From Tanytarsus gracilentus (taxonomy: Eukaryota; Arthropoda; Insecta; Diptera; Chironomidae), in assembly GCA_038502055.1 (NCBI GenBank), contig JAXRKN010000044.1, positions 3,940,001 to 4,004,000 of the forward strand: a DNA stretch of 64,000 bases, in the 5' to 3' direction. Each line of letters begins with the position of its first letter. Within the stretch, counting starts at the first letter, position 1. Below are positions 61,922 to 64,000 of the stretch, piece after piece. The position numbers and the translations under genes are program-made. The notes under the pieces are model-generated. The model was not told where the DNA came from, ran no database searches, and was given only the letters and a program-made list of their open reading frames with translations.

Positions 61922-64000
61922 ATGGATAAAACTCCTTTGCTGTAATTAAATTAATTTTAAGTGTAACACGCTTCTTATTTTTTTTTGGAATATTTTAGAA
62001 ATGAATCAACCGATTATGGCGCTACTACGAGCTCAGAACGTAAACATCGAGCTTCAACTTCAATCATTTATTGCGTGCACGGAAAAATTGCTAAAGATTG
62101 TTGTGACACGACCAACGTGGAAATCTCAACCCTCAAAGCGAATGAATGTAAGTTGTTTCCTAGTCATGGAAACTTGATATTATTTTTGACCTAGAAAAGG
62201 AGAATTTCGAGACGCATTTAGAGTTAATTTTTTGAGTCATCTTCAGTGTTGTCAGTTTTAAGAAATTTGTCGCAAATGATAAAAGAAACATTTATTACAG
62301 ATCATTGTCACCGCCTTTACTCGAGGATGGATGGTATAGACACAATAGCAAGGTTTGTGAGATAAAATTGAGAAAAAGAGTTTATTAATTATTTAATTTT
62401 TTTAAGGAAGAAATTGATAGTTGCTAGTGTGCTATGTGTGGTGTTTATGGCCGTAGAGGTCACAGGTATGATTTTACACTTTTTAATTAAAATTAATTAA
62501 AATAATATCAAAACTTTTTTAGGTGGAATTTTATCAAATAGTTTGGCAATAGGTATGAAATAAAAAAATATAAAATGAATGAAAAAATTACAAAAATTCT
62601 CCTTCCCTGTTGGCACAAAATTTCATTTTTAATTCTTTAACTAATTCAAAAATATTTTTTAGCTACCGATGCTGCACATTTGCTGGCAGATTTAGCGAGC
62701 TTCATGATTTCGCTTTTAGCATTGTACATTGCTAACCGGAAATCAACCAAGAGGTCAAAAAAAATATTTTTTAATCCTTTTTTGGCCAATTAAAAATATT
62801 TTTTTTATATAATTCAGAATGTCATTTGGATTTCATCGAGCTGAGGTCATTGGAGCTTTGACATCGGTTCTCATGATATGGGTGGTCACCGCTATACTCG
62901 TTTATGTTGCTGTATTGAGAACAATTGATCTCGATTTTGAGCTAAACAGCAAGTTCATGCTTATAACGAGTGGCTTCGGTATTCTTGTTAATATCGTGTG
63001 AGTTTAACGAAAATTACTGCAAGGATATTTTGCAAAATTTGTTAATAATTTTTCATTCCGAATTTCAGAATGGGCTGTACTCTTCACAGTCATGGTCACT
63101 CACATGGAAACTCAAAATCTTTAGACGTCGAAAACGCTGGCCATTCTCATACAGAAAATATCAACGTTCGTGCGGCTTTCATACATGTCATCAGTGACTT
63201 TGTGCAATCATGTGGAGTTTTTCTTGCTTCTTTAGTAATTTTTTTCAAGCCAGAGTGGGCAATCATTGATCCAATTTGCACATTTATTTTCTCAATTCTT
63301 GTCTTGGTCACGACATTAAATATCATGAAGGACGCTCTTTTGGTAAGTTAATAATTTTGAAATGGGTCGAAAGTTTTTCAAATATTTTTTGACATTATCT
63401 TGTGACACTAAAATATCAAAAAGTCAATTTCTAGAAGTAAAATTTTATAACCTTTTGCACCCTCGTGGAATTCATGTCAAACATTGTTTCACCCTAAAAA
63501 ATTTCTTAAGCTTCAAACATGAACAAAGCAATATACATAATTCATCAAAAGCTATTTTAAAAATATTCATTCAGATATTTAACAAGGGGCAAAAAGCTTA
63601 TAAAAAGTACTTTATATACATTTAGTTTATAAAATTATAGACTTGGAAAAAAGAGTAAATTTTTATTTCTTTACCATGAAAATTTTTATGGTTTATCCAA
63701 AGGTTATAAAAAATTATGCACTTTATATACCGGATTTTACCTAGCGGTAAACAATTTTAAATTCAGGAAAATTCCATCAAATTTTTTAATATCTTAAAAA
63801 TTTCTGTGTCACAATGTTCGTTCTATTTTCTCAAGTCTCTCACCCTCTCTAATTTTTTTTAACCACACCAAACATTCAAAAGCTCAATTTACGCACCCCT
63901 AAAGTGTTAACTAAATTATGAGCGCTCCCCAAACAAGCATTTGAAGAGAGAGAAAAATCGAATATAATTTCCATATAAATTCATAGGTGTTGATGGAAGG
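61922..64000 (+). CDS. SLC30A (ZnT2/3/4/8-like) zinc transporter, 3' end missing
   Basis: Cation-diffusion-facilitator protein exporting Zn2+ from the cytosol into vesicles, probably by H+ exchange. Exons: 61922-61941, 61999-62147, 62301-62352, 62407-62465, 62523-62552, 62663-62753, 62818-62997, 63069-63342, 63987 onward. The first exon encodes MDKTPL and splices into NESTDYG. This beats a TTG start at 61985, which lies upstream of the exon 2 acceptor. Zn-site motifs: TDAAHLLADL (TM2) and HVISDF (TM5), each HxxxD; the His-rich loop is HSHGHSHG plus GHSH. YHCHRLYS in the N-terminal tail is the cytosolic His/Cys motif typical of vesicular ZnTs. MSFGFHRAEVIGAL and ALLVLMEG are family signatures. 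The cytosolic C-terminal domain lies beyond the window. Probable relative: Drosophila ZnT35C/ZnT33D group. Confidence 0.93.

Noticed and set aside
61985..62194. Zinc transporter start at an in-frame TTG (MEYFRN)
   Set aside because: The TTG lies in the intron before a good acceptor; the spliced start MDKTPL from 61922 gives the usual ZnT N-terminus.
1..64000. CRISPR arrays, bacterial operons or phage genes
   Set aside because: No spaced direct repeats of that type; all genes are spliced and of animal families.

Overview
The window is AT-rich animal genomic DNA with short GT-AG introns of about 50-70 bp, intron-split genes on both strands and wide gene-free stretches. Protein matches recalled from memory (Lar, senseless/GFI1, TM9SF3, RSBN1, TMTC, SLC30A, SIPA1-like) point to an insect. 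The base composition, the compact introns and a pair of hydrophilic LEA-like genes behind heat-shock elements suggest a nematoceran fly, possibly a chironomid midge. The species is inference; the gene families are well supported.

Layout. 37-10045 (+): 3' part of the receptor tyrosine phosphatase Lar, whose 5' end lies outside the window; 20 exons were traced with consistent phases. 12201-16310 (+): a SIPA1-like RapGAP/PDZ protein. 17115-20229 (+): a TMTC-type O-mannosyltransferase whose TPR region looks cut short. 21312-22900 and 24533-26132 (+): two tandem LEA-like genes. They sit in a roughly 4.7 kb segmental duplication that also carried part of the TMTC exon, left as a pseudogene at 22989-23293. 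27045-30190 (+): an RSBN1/DPY-21-type JmjC protein. 30191-42387: a 12 kb gene-free stretch. 42388-47845 (-): the zinc-finger factor senseless in 11 exons, one of 15 nt. 47846-56899: 9 kb gene-free upstream DNA. 56900-58866 (-) and 59344-61310 (+): two nearly identical head-to-head TM9SF3 copies forming a large inverted repeat. 61922-64000 (+): 5' part of a vesicular-type SLC30A zinc transporter that runs off the window.

The genes do not form a pathway. Lar, the SIPA1-like RapGAP and senseless are typical neural-development genes, and senseless has the long flanks expected of a heavily regulated factor. The most dynamic parts are the LEA-like/TMTC duplication, where both gene copies keep a cluster of heat-shock-type elements, and the TM9SF3 palindrome, where identity covers exons and introns and stops exactly at the stop codons.
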